The translations under genes and the position numbers were made by a program. 60,200 nucleotides of DNA from Nitrospira sp. (lineage in GTDB: Bacteria; Nitrospirota; Nitrospiria; Nitrospirales; Nitrospiraceae). Positions 60,198 to 60,200 of the stretch are shown here, piece by piece. The stretch is from NCBI GenBank assembly GCA_023248215.1, contig JAHFEW010000017.1:1-60200 (forward strand), written 5' to 3'. The notes below the pieces were generated by a model. It saw only the letters and a program-made list of their open reading frames with translations. It did not search any database and had not been told where the DNA came from. Positions within the stretch are counted from its first letter, which is position 1. Each line of letters starts with the position of its first letter.

Positions 60198-60200
60198 TAG

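Overview
The window looks like chromosomal DNA of a Nitrospira-type bacterium (phylum Nitrospirota). This is inferred from high GC, a Gram-negative envelope (Tol-Pal, lipoproteins, RND-type outer-membrane factor), multihaem cytochrome c, and a TatC - Mrp - MoeA - MobB - NapC-like cluster. Species was not tested by any search.

Layout. 1-1650: accessory edge with a decayed IS110 transposase end, a VapBC toxin-antitoxin pair and a DUF5069 gene. 1675-9485: mostly small secreted or envelope genes (FKBP isomerase, SUMF1-like protein paired with a coiled-coil lipoprotein, MBL hydrolase, secreted DUF151 protein, PilZ protein), interrupted by two copies of a structured dispersed repeat. 9718-13912: trpS and an LpoA-like lipid/peptidoglycan-linked binding protein on the minus strand, divergent from xerD, with good sigma-70 promoters on both sides. 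14036-14322: tRNA-Val(TAC) and tRNA-Asp(GTC). 14395-27924: one colinear block, tolQ-tolR-tolA/tonB-tolB-pal-cpoB-cpoB, then mutL-miaA-mtnP-pfkB kinase-TPR lipoprotein-rodZ-like. 28340-36091: cytochrome c, a caspase-fold lipoprotein that has lost its catalytic residues, a carbamoyltransferase, a polytopic membrane protein, a GT2 glycosyltransferase and a lipoprotein. 36254-45321: HtrA protease with a Pro/Gly-rich insert, tatC, Mrp ATPase, moeA, mobB, a six-haem cytochrome, an ABC-2 exporter and a 2OG-Fe(II) oxygenase. 45596-49172: RRM protein, a broken MFS transporter, a secreted DUF1080-like protein and a TPR protein. 49403-53803: complete tripartite ABC efflux operon. 54034-60200: RqcH-like NFACT protein, a zinc-ribbon miniprotein behind a sigma-54-like promoter, an HExxH peptide-hydroxylase-like enzyme, a MazE/AbrB-Doc toxin-antitoxin pair and a partial PIN-like protein.

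How it fits together. The central block builds and constricts the envelope (Tol-Pal, CpoB, RodZ, LpoA-like). The 36-43 kb cluster could serve assembly and export of a periplasmic molybdoenzyme and its electron transfer chain; in Nitrospira the nitrite oxidoreductase is the obvious client, but that link is inference. The most unusual items are a three-copy repeat family with an invariant 78-nt internal offset, phased CGTNNNN heptamer arrays, the caspase-fold pseudoenzyme, the HExxH protein beside a zinc ribbon, and a twin palindrome spaced by exactly 21 bp.
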